Part shown: positions 15,120 to 23,764 of the stretch, one piece after another
Numbering within the stretch: position 1 is the first letter of the stretch
Layout of the letters: every line of letters begins with the position of its first letter
NCBI GenBank assembly: GCA_963921255.3
Contig: CAWUEW020000001.1
Coordinates: 434,001-498,000 of the forward strand
From: JANSYL01 sp963921255
GTDB lineage: Bacteria > Pseudomonadota > Alphaproteobacteria > Rhodobacterales > Rhodobacteraceae
Reading direction: 5' to 3'
DNA: 64,000 nt
Translations under genes and position numbers: made by a program
The notes under the pieces: model-generated
The model's database searches: none
What the model was told of the DNA's origin: nothing
What the model saw: the letters and a program-made list of their open reading frames with translations, nothing else

Positions 15120-16679
15120 TCAATCCAGCCACACCTCGACGCGGCGATTGACGGCGCGACCCCAGTCGGTGTCGTCGCAGGCCATCGGCAACACCTCGCC
15201 AAATCCGCGCGTTTCCAAGGCCACGCGGTTCGGGTCGACGGCAGCGGCGGCCGCCAGGATGGCGTCGCGCACGGCGTCCGCCCGGCGCAGGGACAGGCGC
15301 GCGTTCACCGCCGCGCTGCCCTCGCCGTCGGAGAAACCCGCGATGATCAGGCGGCGCCCGTCAAAGGCGCCGCGCTCGATCGCGGCGGCCAGGCGTGCGA
15401 CGGACGCACGGGATTGCGCGTCCAGCTCCACCGCACCGCCCGCAAAGCGAAACGTCGATGACAGCCGCTCGGCCCCGACCAGGGCGTCCACCATCGCCTG
15501 GAGATCGCTGAGCGCGGCATCGTCGCCGGCCGCACGGATCGCATTCGCCAGCCGGTCGCCCTGTAACGCCAGCGGCGTCCGGGTCAGGCTCTGGTTCACG
15601 AACCCCGCGGATGCAACGGCGCGCTCTGCGGCATCGGTTTCGGTAAACGCAAGGAAATCCCGCACGATCTGGGGCAGGCGGCGGGGCGCAAGATAGAGGT
15701 ACACCGGCGCGGTCAGGGGATAATCCTCGGCCTTCACGGCATTCGCACTGGCCGTCTGGGAAAACCCGCAGGCGCCTGCGAGGGGTAGGCTGCGGGTGAT
15801 GCCGCGCAGGGATTGTTGCGTGATCCCAATGGCATAGGCATCGCGCGCCACCGCGGTCGCAAGGGCATCGGCCGTGTCATGATGCGTGGTGCCCCGGGCC
15901 TCTTCCGCGTCGATCGGCAGCAGGACGCGTGCGGTGAAGCTTTGCGTGACGCCGCGCCCGCGCTCCGGCAGATGCGTGGCAATCGGCGCATCCGGACCGC
16001 CGAGCGCTTGCCAGTTGTCGGTCTCACCGGCGAAGATCCGGGCAAGCTGCGGCAGGGTCAGGCTGTCGATGGGGTTGTCAGGGGCCACAACCGGCACAAG
16101 GGCATCCAAGGCGATCACCCGCACGCGGCGGCTAAGGGGGGGATCCTCCGGCGCTTCGGCCCGGGCCGCCCGGCGTTCGACCTCGGTCGGTTCACGCAAG
16201 GCCAGCGCCATGTCCGCGTCGCCGTTTAGCAGCGCGATGAACCCGCTGTCGGTTGTGCCCGGCGCCACGACAAACCGCGCGGCTGGCGCGCCCGTGCGCC
16301 GGATCAACGCGTACACGGTGGCGCCATCGACATCCGTCGACACATCCAGAGACAGGGCGCGCTGATCGGCAAAGGCGCGCAGCAGGGCTGGCAGCAGGCC
16401 CTCGGCGACCGTGGCCGCCCCGGCAATCCGGGCTTCGGCAACGAAACTGGTCAGATCGGGACAGCCGGGACCCGCGCAGGACACCCCTTGGGCCGAGACG
16501 GTGATCGGCCCATAGACGGTATCGAGGCGGTAATAGGCCCCGTCAAAGCTGATCAGATTGCCTTCCAGCTCGATTGATCCATCAAGGGAACGCAGTTCAA
16601 CGTCCTGCGCGGCGGCAGGTGTCGGGGAAATGGGAACAAAACACGCGGCAGCGAGGGCCGCTGCCAAGAGGGGTCTCAT
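15120..16679 (-). CDS. substrate-binding (PBP-like) / OmpA domain fusion protein
   Basis: 519 aa. A signal peptide (ACFVPISPTPAAAQ) is followed by a region with conserved cysteines (SCAGPGCPDL), a phosphate-binding-protein-like domain (about 90-370; LPQLARIFAGETDNWQALGG is the typical PstS-like block) and a C-terminal OmpA-like domain (about 400-519; FSDGEGSAAVNARLSLRRADAVR, ending NRRVEVWLD). The combination suggests a periplasmic ligand sensor or scavenger held on the peptidoglycan. No transporter permease is nearby. The ligand is unknown. It lies 25 bp downstream of the next leftward gene. Confidence 0.85.
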   Translation of the reverse strand: MRPLLAAALAAACFVPISPTPAAAQDVELRSLDGSIELEGNLISFDGAYYRLDTVYGPITVSAQGVSCAGPGCPDLTSFVAEARIAGAATVAEGLLPALLRAFADQRALSLDVSTDVDGATVYALIRRTGAPAARFVVAPGTTDSGFIALLNGDADMALALREPTEVERRAARAEAPEDPPLSRRVRVIALDALVPVVAPDNPIDSLTLPQLARIFAGETDNWQALGGPDAPIATHLPERGRGVTQSFTARVLLPIDAEEARGTTHHDTADALATAVARDAYAIGITQQSLRGITRSLPLAGACGFSQTASANAVKAEDYPLTAPVYLYLAPRRLPQIVRDFLAFTETDAAERAVASAGFVNQSLTRTPLALQGDRLANAIRAAGDDAALSDLQAMVDALVGAERLSSTFRFAGGAVELDAQSRASVARLAAAIERGAFDGRRLIIAGFSDGEGSAAVNARLSLRRADAVRDAILAAAAAVDPNRVALETRGFGEVLPMACDDTDWGRAVNRRVEVWLD

Positions 16680-16704
16680 GCCTGGGCTTGCCCGGTGGCC
16701 TCAA

Positions 16705-17859
16705 TTAATTGGCCGCGACTGTCAGGTCCTGGAAGAGATTTTGCAACACAAGATAGTCGCCCACGGCGTCACATCCGGGAACCGTCAGCGTGACCGGCGT
16801 GACCTCGACCACTCCCGCGCGGGTCATTTCCAGGGTCCGGGCCGAGACAGGCTGCCCGCAGGTCGTTTCCGTGACCGGCGCGTCGATCGAAATCTCGATC
16901 ACCTCACCATCCGACAGCGACGCATGGGGGAAGGTGAAGATCTGGGCGACCATGGGGTCGGACACAGTGAGATCACCGATTTCCAGCAAGGCGCCGCCAG
17001 TGCCGTCCTGGGCGGCTGCGATATCGCCGGGATTTTCTTCCCAGATATGACCGGGCGCGCCGAACGCCGTCCCGAACGGAATGGCATGAAGCGCAAGCTG
17101 ACGGTCGTCGGACCACTGCACCGCCACGCGATCATAATTTGCAAGATCCGGCAGGCTGACGAGGCTGCTTTCGCTTTGCGCGTCGGGGAACCGAACCGTG
17201 AAGAAGGCGGGCGACTCGAAGGCCGGGATATCCATCGTCAGAAGGCCAAGCGCATCTGTCTGCGCGGTAATGGTCAGGCCGGAATGCTCGATTACGATCC
17301 GGGCGTCGGGTTGGCACGGGGCCAGAACATCCAAAGCGACCATCGCGCCTGGCATGGCGGTGGTGCTGACATTCAGATCGCAGGGAAGGCCAAACGGGCT
17401 TAGCGCGACCTCGGGGGTCTCAGTGTCCTCTGCGTCCGGCAAGACCACAGGGGGGGAGGCGGCGGCGAGGTCTTCGTTGGCTTTGTCGTCGTCCGGAAGC
17501 GGGTCGGTTGCCTCAAGCAGGGCAACCTCTTCTGCGTCTTCTTCAACGGTGCGGATGGCTTCGATGCTGGCCAACAAACCGCTCGGGGCCGCGCCCTCAT
17601 CAACGCTCGGGTCGTCCAGCGACACCGGCAGGGGCTGCGGCGCTTGCTCGGGCAGCGCGACATCAGCGGTTTCGACAACAGCCGGGAGAACGGGCGCCTC
17701 GGGTGCGGCCGCGATGTTGTCCGGGACGATCGGGGCCTGCGGGGCGGGCTGAGCGTTGCCAACCCCGGGAATGAGGCCCGATTGAAGGAAGTACATCCCG
17801 GCACCAGCCACCACCATGGCAACCGATGCGGCGCGCATTGCTGTTTTTCGCTTGGACAT
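16705..17859 (-). CDS. membrane-anchored hypothetical protein next to secA
   Basis: 384 aa, function not recognised. A single N-terminal membrane segment (AASVAMVVAGAGMYFLQSG, about 10-28) is followed by a long Pro/Ala/Glu/Asp-rich linker (about 35-150) and a folded C-terminal part with four cysteines (CDLN, CQPD, CGQP, GCDA) suited to disulfides in the periplasm. The linker could span the peptidoglycan. Gene order beside secA suggests an envelope role but no direct evidence supports one. Confidence 0.75.
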   Translation of the reverse strand: MSKRKTAMRAASVAMVVAGAGMYFLQSGLIPGVGNAQPAPQAPIVPDNIAAAPEAPVLPAVVETADVALPEQAPQPLPVSLDDPSVDEGAAPSGLLASIEAIRTVEEDAEEVALLEATDPLPDDDKANEDLAAASPPVVLPDAEDTETPEVALSPFGLPCDLNVSTTAMPGAMVALDVLAPCQPDARIVIEHSGLTITAQTDALGLLTMDIPAFESPAFFTVRFPDAQSESSLVSLPDLANYDRVAVQWSDDRQLALHAIPFGTAFGAPGHIWEENPGDIAAAQDGTGGALLEIGDLTVSDPMVAQIFTFPHASLSDGEVIEISIDAPVTETTCGQPVSARTLEMTRAGVVEVTPVTLTVPGCDAVGDYLVLQNLFQDLTVAAN

Positions 17860-17982
17860 ACCTTGTGCCTCCTGGTCGCTCGTACGGCGTGGAGGATCGT
17901 TAAGGAATGCGGCGTTAATCAGGTCTCAATTGTGCGGATTCTAAGGAGTGCCGGGCCATTTCGAACCGGCACCCCGAAAAGA

Positions 17983-20685
17983 TCAGGTCAGCCGACCGTG
18001 GCAATGCTTGAACTTCTTGCCCGACCCGCAGGGGCACGGATCGTTGCGGCCCGGGTTGCCCCAGGTGGCCGGGTCACTTTCGTCGAACCCGTCGATCAGA
18101 GGGGTCGGCGCCTCGGCCGGCGGGGCGGCGGCAGCGTCGGCGGCCTGCTGTTGTGCGGCCTGCTGCGCCTGAAGCTGCTTGATCAGCTCTTCCTGCTGTT
18201 CGGGCGTAAGTGGCTGAATACGCGCCAGTTTCTGCGTCACGTCGGCCCGCAGGCCGTCGAGCATGCCTTCGAACAACTGGAAGCCTTCGGTCTTGTATTC
18301 GTTCAGCGGATCGCGCTGCGCGTAGCCGCGGAAACCAACGACGGACCGCAGGTGCTCCAGCGTCAGAAGATGTTCGCGCCACTTCTGGTCGATGGTCTGG
18401 AGCAGCACCTGCTTCTCAATGTTGCGCATCTGCTCGGGGCCGAACTGGACCGCTTTGCCGGCCATGAATTCGTCCGCCGATTTCTCGAGCCGTTCGCGGA
18501 CCACCTCTTGATCCACACCATCTTCGTCGGCCCAGTCCTTGACCGGGGCATCGATACCAAGTGTTTCGCGGGCGGCCTCCTGCATGGCGTCGGATTCCCA
18601 CTGATCGGCGTAGGATTTCGGCGGCATGTAGGTGTCGACCATATCCTCGATCACCTGATGGCGCATGTCGCGGGCCACCTCGGAGATATCCTCGGCGCCC
18701 ATGATCTCGCGGCGTTGGCCAAAAATGACCTTCCGCTGATCGTTCATGACATCGTCGAACTTCAAAAGTTGTTTCCGGATGTCGAAGTTGCGGCCTTCCA
18801 CCTTGGCCTGCGCGCGTTCCAGCGATTTGTTCACCCACGGGTGCACGATGGCTTCGCCTTCCTTCATCCCGAGGTTCGACAGCATCTTGTCCAGACGCTC
18901 CGACCCGAAGATGCGCATCAGGTCGTCTTCGAGGCTCAGGAAGAAGGAGGACCTGCCCGGGTCGCCCTGACGGCCCGATCGGCCGCGGAGCTGGTTGTCG
19001 ATCCGGCGGCTTTCGTGGCGCTCGGTCGCCAGAACGAACAGGCCACCGGCGTCCTTGACCGCCTGTTCATCTTTCTCGTGCTCGGCCTCGATCTTCGCGC
19101 GGATCTCTACCGGGTCGCCTTCGGGATCGGCGGCGATGGCCTCCATCACCTTAAACTCGACATTGCCGCCCAGTTTGATGTCGGTGCCGCGGCCCACCAT
19201 GTTGGTCGCGATCGTGACGGCCCCCAGTTTGCCGGCGTCGGCCACGATTTGGGCCTCCTGCTCGTGCTGACGGGCGTTCAGGATGTTATGCGTCAGGCCC
19301 GCTTTGGTCAGCATCTGGCCCAACATCTCGGATTTGTCGATGGACGTGGTGCCCACGAGAACCGGCTGACCCTTTTCATGGGCGGCGCGGATTTCTTCGA
19401 CGATGGCTTCGTACTTTTCCTTGCTGGTGCGATAGACCGCGTCGTCGTCATCCTGCCGGGCGATGGGGCGGTTCGTCGGAATCTCGACAACACCGAGGCC
19501 GTAGATCGACATGAATTCTTCGGCCTCGGTCGCTGCGGTGCCGGTCATGCCACCAAGCTTTTCGTAGAGGCGGAAAAAGTTCTGGAACGTGACCGATGCG
19601 AGGGTGACGTTCTCGGGCTGGATTTTGCAGCCTTCCTTGGCTTCGATCGCCTGATGCAGGCCGTCCGACAGGCGCCGACCGGGCATCATGCGCCCGGTGA
19701 ATTCGTCGACCAGAACCACTTCGCCGCCGCGCACGATGTAATGCTGATCCTTGATGAACAGCTTGTGGGCCCGCAGCGCGTTGGTCACGTGGTGAACAAT
19801 CGTGGTCGATTCCGGGTCGTACAGGCTCTGCATTTCGGGGAGCAGGCCGGCTTCGTGCAGGCGCTGTTCCAGGAAATCGTTGCCTTCATCGGTGAAGGTC
19901 GCGTTCCGTGTCTTTTCGTCGAGCTCGTAATGCTCGTCCGAGATGTCCGGGATGATCTTGTCGATCGAGACATACAGGTCGCTGCGGTCCTGCGACGGGC
20001 CGGAGATGATCAGCGGGGTCCGCGCTTCGTCGATGAGGATCGAGTCGACCTCGTCAACGATGGCGAAGTTGTGCGGTCGCTGCGCCATTTCGTCGAGGCT
20101 GGCGCGCATGTTGTCGCGCAGGTAATCGAAGCCGAGTTCGTTGTTCGTCGCGTAAGTGATGTCGGACTGATAGGCGGCGCGCTTTTCGGCGTCGGGCTGG
20201 CGCGGGTAGACGACGCCCGTCGTCATGCCAAGGGCGCTGTAGACCTTGCCCATCCATTCGGCGTCCCGTTTGGCGAGGTAGTCGTTGACCGTGACGACAT
20301 GCACGCCCTTGCCCGTCAGCGCGTTCAGGTACGCGGCAAAGGTGGCCACAAGGGTCTTGCCCTCACCGGTCTTCATCTCGGCGATGTTGCCCTGATGCAT
20401 GAAATACGCGCCGATCAGCTGCACATCGAAGGCCCGCAGGCCCAATGCGCGCTTGGCCGCTTCCCGGCAGTTGGCGAAAGCTTCGGGCAGAAGGTCGTCC
20501 AGCGCTTCACCGTCCAGGGCACGGCTGCGCAATTCGGCGGTCTTTTCGATGATGCCTTCGTCACTCAGCGCTTCGAACTCGGGTTCCAGCGCATTGATCT
20601 GGGCCACGATGGGACGCACCGATTTGACCTTTCGGTCGTTGGGGGTGCCGAAAACCTTCTTCGCGATCGAGCCCAATCCGAGCAT
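17983..20685 (-). CDS. secA: preprotein translocase ATPase SecA
   Basis: ATPase motor of the Sec pathway, driving unfolded preproteins through SecYEG. The 900-aa product is full length. Walker A is MKTGEGKT (104-111) and Walker B is in DEVDSILIDEARTPLIISG. Helicase motifs include VLVGTTSIDKSE and GRGTDIKLGG. A Q/A-rich linker precedes the C-terminal zinc/SecB-binding motif CPCGSGKKFKHCHG. The start MLGLGSIAKKVFGTPNDRKVK is the standard alphaproteobacterial one. The long frame opposite this gene is a GC-rich shadow. Confidence 0.98.
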   Translation of the reverse strand: MLGLGSIAKKVFGTPNDRKVKSVRPIVAQINALEPEFEALSDEGIIEKTAELRSRALDGEALDDLLPEAFANCREAAKRALGLRAFDVQLIGAYFMHQGNIAEMKTGEGKTLVATFAAYLNALTGKGVHVVTVNDYLAKRDAEWMGKVYSALGMTTGVVYPRQPDAEKRAAYQSDITYATNNELGFDYLRDNMRASLDEMAQRPHNFAIVDEVDSILIDEARTPLIISGPSQDRSDLYVSIDKIIPDISDEHYELDEKTRNATFTDEGNDFLEQRLHEAGLLPEMQSLYDPESTTIVHHVTNALRAHKLFIKDQHYIVRGGEVVLVDEFTGRMMPGRRLSDGLHQAIEAKEGCKIQPENVTLASVTFQNFFRLYEKLGGMTGTAATEAEEFMSIYGLGVVEIPTNRPIARQDDDDAVYRTSKEKYEAIVEEIRAAHEKGQPVLVGTTSIDKSEMLGQMLTKAGLTHNILNARQHEQEAQIVADAGKLGAVTIATNMVGRGTDIKLGGNVEFKVMEAIAADPEGDPVEIRAKIEAEHEKDEQAVKDAGGLFVLATERHESRRIDNQLRGRSGRQGDPGRSSFFLSLEDDLMRIFGSERLDKMLSNLGMKEGEAIVHPWVNKSLERAQAKVEGRNFDIRKQLLKFDDVMNDQRKVIFGQRREIMGAEDISEVARDMRHQVIEDMVDTYMPPKSYADQWESDAMQEAARETLGIDAPVKDWADEDGVDQEVVRERLEKSADEFMAGKAVQFGPEQMRNIEKQVLLQTIDQKWREHLLTLEHLRSVVGFRGYAQRDPLNEYKTEGFQLFEGMLDGLRADVTQKLARIQPLTPEQQEELIKQLQAQQAAQQQAADAAAAPPAEAPTPLIDGFDESDPATWGNPGRNDPCPCGSGKKFKHCHGRLT

Positions 20686-20905
20686 ATGGTCTGCCTTTAT
20701 CTCTGGTCACGCCACCGACACGGATCGGCGGGTCGTCAAAAAAACGTGTGGGGTATCTGGGTTGTTCGGCCCATCGCTGCGGTCTATCAACGGCGGCAAA
20801 GACGGCCGAGACCCTGATACGGCGCCGAAAAGCGACATAAGGGCCGGTCCTTGCACTGTCAACGCGGGCCACGGCCCCATGCTTTATCCAAAGGACAAAA
20901 TCGCA

Positions 20906-21748
20906 ATGAAATCCCTGCTGTCTGGTGTCGCACTTGCGGCACTGATCGCCCTGCCTGCCGCCGCCCAAGACTCTGAGACCGACGCGTCGACCGTTCTGGC
21001 CACGGTCAACGGCACCGACATCACGGTCGGCCATTTGATCTCGATGCTGGAATTGTTGCCCGAGCAGTACCAGAGCCTGCCGGATGAAGTGCTGTTCGAC
21101 GGCATGCTGGAACAGCTGGTTCAGCAGGAAATCGTTGCCTCCGTCGCCGCAGAAGACATCACCGCGCGCATGGAAACCGGGTTGGAAAACGAGCGCCGGG
21201 CGTTCATGGCGTCGATGTTCCTCGATGACATCGCAGGTGCCGCGCTCGACGAAGCCGAAATCGCAGAGGAATACGATGCGATCTACGGCAGCGCCGAAGG
21301 GGCGACGGAACTGAATGCCTCGCACATCCTGGTCGAAACCGAGGAAGAAGCGCTGGCCCTGATCGAACAGTTGGCCGAAGGGGCGGACTTTGCAGAACTG
21401 GCCCAAGAGTTTTCGACCGGCCCGTCCGGCCCGAATGGCGGCCAGTTGGGTTGGTTCGGCGCGGGCATGATGGTGCCCGAGTTCGAACAGGCCGCGTTCG
21501 CCTTGGACGTGGGAGAAGTGTCACCCCCGGTCCAGACCCAGTTCGGCTGGCACGTTCTGATCCTCAATGACCGTCGCACGCAGGAGCCGCCGAGCCTCGA
21601 GCAAGTGCGTGGCGAGATCGAGGAAAGCCTGCGGCGCGCACGCGTCGATGCACGGATCGAGGAAATGACCGCCGCGGCCGACGTGGCGCGCCCCGAGCTT
21701 GACATTGACCCCTCCGTGATCCGCAATTCCGGTCTGTTGGACGACTAA
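20906..21748 (+). CDS. parvulin-type peptidyl-prolyl cis-trans isomerase (PpiC/SurA-like)
   Basis: Periplasmic folding factor of 280 aa. A signal peptide (SLLSGVALAALIALPAAAQ), an N-terminal helical chaperone region (about 30-130) and a rotamase domain (about 133-230: NASHILVETEEEALALIEQL, GPNGGQLGWFGAGMMVPEF, FGWHVLILNDR). The start is set by the signal peptide at the ATG; the frame is open far upstream through the secA start. It is divergent from secA and 17 bp before argJ. Confidence 0.9.
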   Translation: MKSLLSGVALAALIALPAAAQDSETDASTVLATVNGTDITVGHLISMLELLPEQYQSLPDEVLFDGMLEQLVQQEIVASVAAEDITARMETGLENERRAFMASMFLDDIAGAALDEAEIAEEYDAIYGSAEGATELNASHILVETEEEALALIEQLAEGADFAELAQEFSTGPSGPNGGQLGWFGAGMMVPEFEQAAFALDVGEVSPPVQTQFGWHVLILNDRRTQEPPSLEQVRGEIEESLRRARVDARIEEMTAAADVARPELDIDPSVIRNSGLLDD

Positions 21749-21765
21749 CCCGGGATTGCCGCGCC

Positions 21766-23109
21766 ATGGCCAAAGACGAAAAGAAGAAGACCAAACACAA
21801 GAAGACCAAGGCCAAGGACAAAGCGGCGAAAAAGAAAGCCAAAGCCAAGGCGGCAAAGAAACCCGCCTTGGCGGTGTCGCCTTTGGCGCCAAAACGGTTC
21901 CCCGACCTCCCGCCGGTGGCCGGGGTCCGCTTCGCGACCGGCGCCGTCGGTGTGCGGTATCAGAACCGGACCGACGTCATGTTGGCCGAGGTTGCGCCGG
22001 GATCGAGCCTGGCCGGGGTGTTCACCCGGTCCGCGACACGTTCCGCCGCGGTTCTTGACTGTCAGGAAAAGCTTGCAGCGCTGTCTGACGGTGCTGGCGA
22101 CGGCATGGCGATCGTCGTGAATTCAGGCAATGCGAACACCTTCACGGGCGCCCGTGGGGAAAGCGACGTGGCTGCAATCTCCGAAGCGGCGGCGGCGGCG
22201 TTGGGCCTTCCGGTTGGTCATGTCTTCACCTCTTCGACGGGTGTCATCGGCGAACCTCTGCCCGCCGAACGGATCACGGACGCCCTGCCAGATCTGGCCG
22301 CCGCACTGGATGCGGGCGGGGCCGGGGCGGCGGCGAAGGCCATCATGACCACGGACACCTTCCCGAAAGGGGCCTGTGCGACGTTGGACGTCGACGGCGT
22401 GCCGGTCACCATCACCGGGATTGCGAAGGGCTCGGGCATGATCGCGCCGGATATGGCGACGATGTTGGGATATGTGTTCACCGACGCCGCAATCACGCCC
22501 TCTGCGTTGCAGGCCATGCTGACGGCGACCACGAAGCTCAGTTTCAACGCCGTGACGGTCGACAGCGACACGTCGACCTCGGACACGGTCCTGCTGGCCG
22601 CAACGGGCGCTGCGGCCCACCCGCCGATTGCCTCCAACCGCAGCCAGGCGGGCAAGGCGTTTCAGGCGGCTTTGCTTGGGGTCATGCAGGATCTGGCGCT
22701 TCAGATCGTGCGCGATGGCGAAGGCGCGACCAAATTGGTCGAAGTGCAGGTGTCCGGCGCCACGTCGGCCCGGGACGCCGACAAGGTCGCCCGATCGATC
22801 GCGAATTCACCTTTGGTCAAAACAGCCATCGCCGGCGAAGACCCCAATTGGGGCCGGATCGTCATGGCGGTTGGAAAATCGGGCGCAAGGGCGGATCGTG
22901 ACCGGCTTACCATTCACTTTGGCGACGTTCTGGTCGCTGAGAAAGGGTGGGTGGCTGCCGACTACAAGGAAGAAGATGGCGCGGCCTACATGAAAGGGGA
23001 TGCGCTGATTGTTTCTGTCGATCTCGGGCTTGGGACAGGCCGGGCCACGGTTTGGACCTGTGACCTCACCCATGGGTATATCGACATCAACGCGGACTAC
23101 CGGTCATGA
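21766..23109 (+). CDS. argJ: bifunctional ornithine acetyltransferase / N-acetylglutamate synthase ArgJ with Lys-rich N-terminus
   Basis: Recycles the acetyl group between N-acetylornithine and glutamate in arginine synthesis. Self-cleaves at the A-T bond of APDMATMLGY; Thr232 is the predicted nucleophile. Oxyanion motif SSTGVIGE (157-164) and PNWGRI are present. The 447-aa product is ~30 residues longer than usual because residues 4-32 are almost only Lys and Ala (KKKTKHKKTKAKDKAAKKKA). No alternative start downstream restores a normal N-terminus with a ribosome-binding site, so the extension is probably translated. The stop overlaps the mutT ATG. Confidence 0.95.
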   Translation: MAKDEKKKTKHKKTKAKDKAAKKKAKAKAAKKPALAVSPLAPKRFPDLPPVAGVRFATGAVGVRYQNRTDVMLAEVAPGSSLAGVFTRSATRSAAVLDCQEKLAALSDGAGDGMAIVVNSGNANTFTGARGESDVAAISEAAAAALGLPVGHVFTSSTGVIGEPLPAERITDALPDLAAALDAGGAGAAAKAIMTTDTFPKGACATLDVDGVPVTITGIAKGSGMIAPDMATMLGYVFTDAAITPSALQAMLTATTKLSFNAVTVDSDTSTSDTVLLAATGAAAHPPIASNRSQAGKAFQAALLGVMQDLALQIVRDGEGATKLVEVQVSGATSARDADKVARSIANSPLVKTAIAGEDPNWGRIVMAVGKSGARADRDRLTIHFGDVLVAEKGWVAADYKEEDGAAYMKGDALIVSVDLGLGTGRATVWTCDLTHGYIDINADYRS

Positions 23110-23504
23110 AGACAGTTTTGGTTTCAGCGGTTGCGCTGATCGACCGGGACGGGTGCGTCCTGCTGGCCCAGAGACCCGAGGGCAAATCCATGGCCGGCCT
23201 GTGGGAATTCCCGGGCGGTAAGGTGGAGCCCGGCGAGACGCCGGAGGCGGCCTTGATCCGCGAGCTGGAAGAGGAATTGGGCGTCGACACCTGGGAAAGC
23301 TGCTTGGCGCCGCTCACCTTTGCGAGCCACAGCTATGATGATTTTCATTTGCTGATGCCGCTGTTCGTGTGCCGGAAATGGGAGGGCGTGCCCCGTGCCC
23401 GAGAAGGGCAGACCCTGGCTTGGGTGGCACCGAACAGATTGCGGGACTACCCGATGCCCGAAGCGGATATTCCTTTGATTCCAATCCTTAGAGATTGGTT
23501 GTGA
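23106..23504 (+). CDS. mutT: 8-oxo-dGTP diphosphatase MutT (Nudix)
   Basis: 132 aa with a complete Nudix box: GGKVEPGETPEAALIREL followed by EEELGV (about 37-60). It removes oxidised dGTP from the nucleotide pool. Begins at an ATG overlapping the argJ stop (ATGA). LWEFPGGK precedes the box as in MutT. Confidence 0.93.
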   Translation: MKTVLVSAVALIDRDGCVLLAQRPEGKSMAGLWEFPGGKVEPGETPEAALIRELEEELGVDTWESCLAPLTFASHSYDDFHLLMPLFVCRKWEGVPRAREGQTLAWVAPNRLRDYPMPEADIPLIPILRDWL

Positions 23505-23620
23505 CGCAACAATCGCCCAGAATTTCAGCGATTGTTACGGGAATGCGACCAATTTTTGCGTGATTTAATGAGATTTTAGTTTATTATTACAATCGCCGCC
23601 GATGGGGAGGGCGGCCATTG

Positions 23621-23758
23621 ATGATGACAACGATTCTTCTTGGAACGTGCGTGTCGATACAAGGCACATTCGTGAAGCGACTGCCAAATGGCTTTGTGGT
23701 TGTACGCGCTGGCGACCGGACGTTTGCCGGCCGCCCCGTCGTTGCCTCCGCCGCCTGA
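23621..23758 (+). CDS. 45-aa small hypothetical protein
   Basis: MMTTILLGTCVSIQGTFVKR..., ending GRPVVASAA. A strong GGGGAGG (23604-23610) lies 10 bp before the ATG. Alternating hydrophobic residues (GFVVVRAGDRTFAGRPV) suggest a small beta-strand protein. It lies between mutT and the opposing hemH, with 6 bp between its stop and that of hemH. No family recognised; too short for confident calling. Confidence 0.5.
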   Translation: MMTTILLGTCVSIQGTFVKRLPNGFVVVRAGDRTFAGRPVVASAA

Positions 23759-23764
23759 CCTGAC

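Noticed and set aside
17644..20817. 1057-codon frame opposite secA
   Set aside because: Antisense shadow of the secA codon pattern in GC-rich DNA; no recognisable domain.
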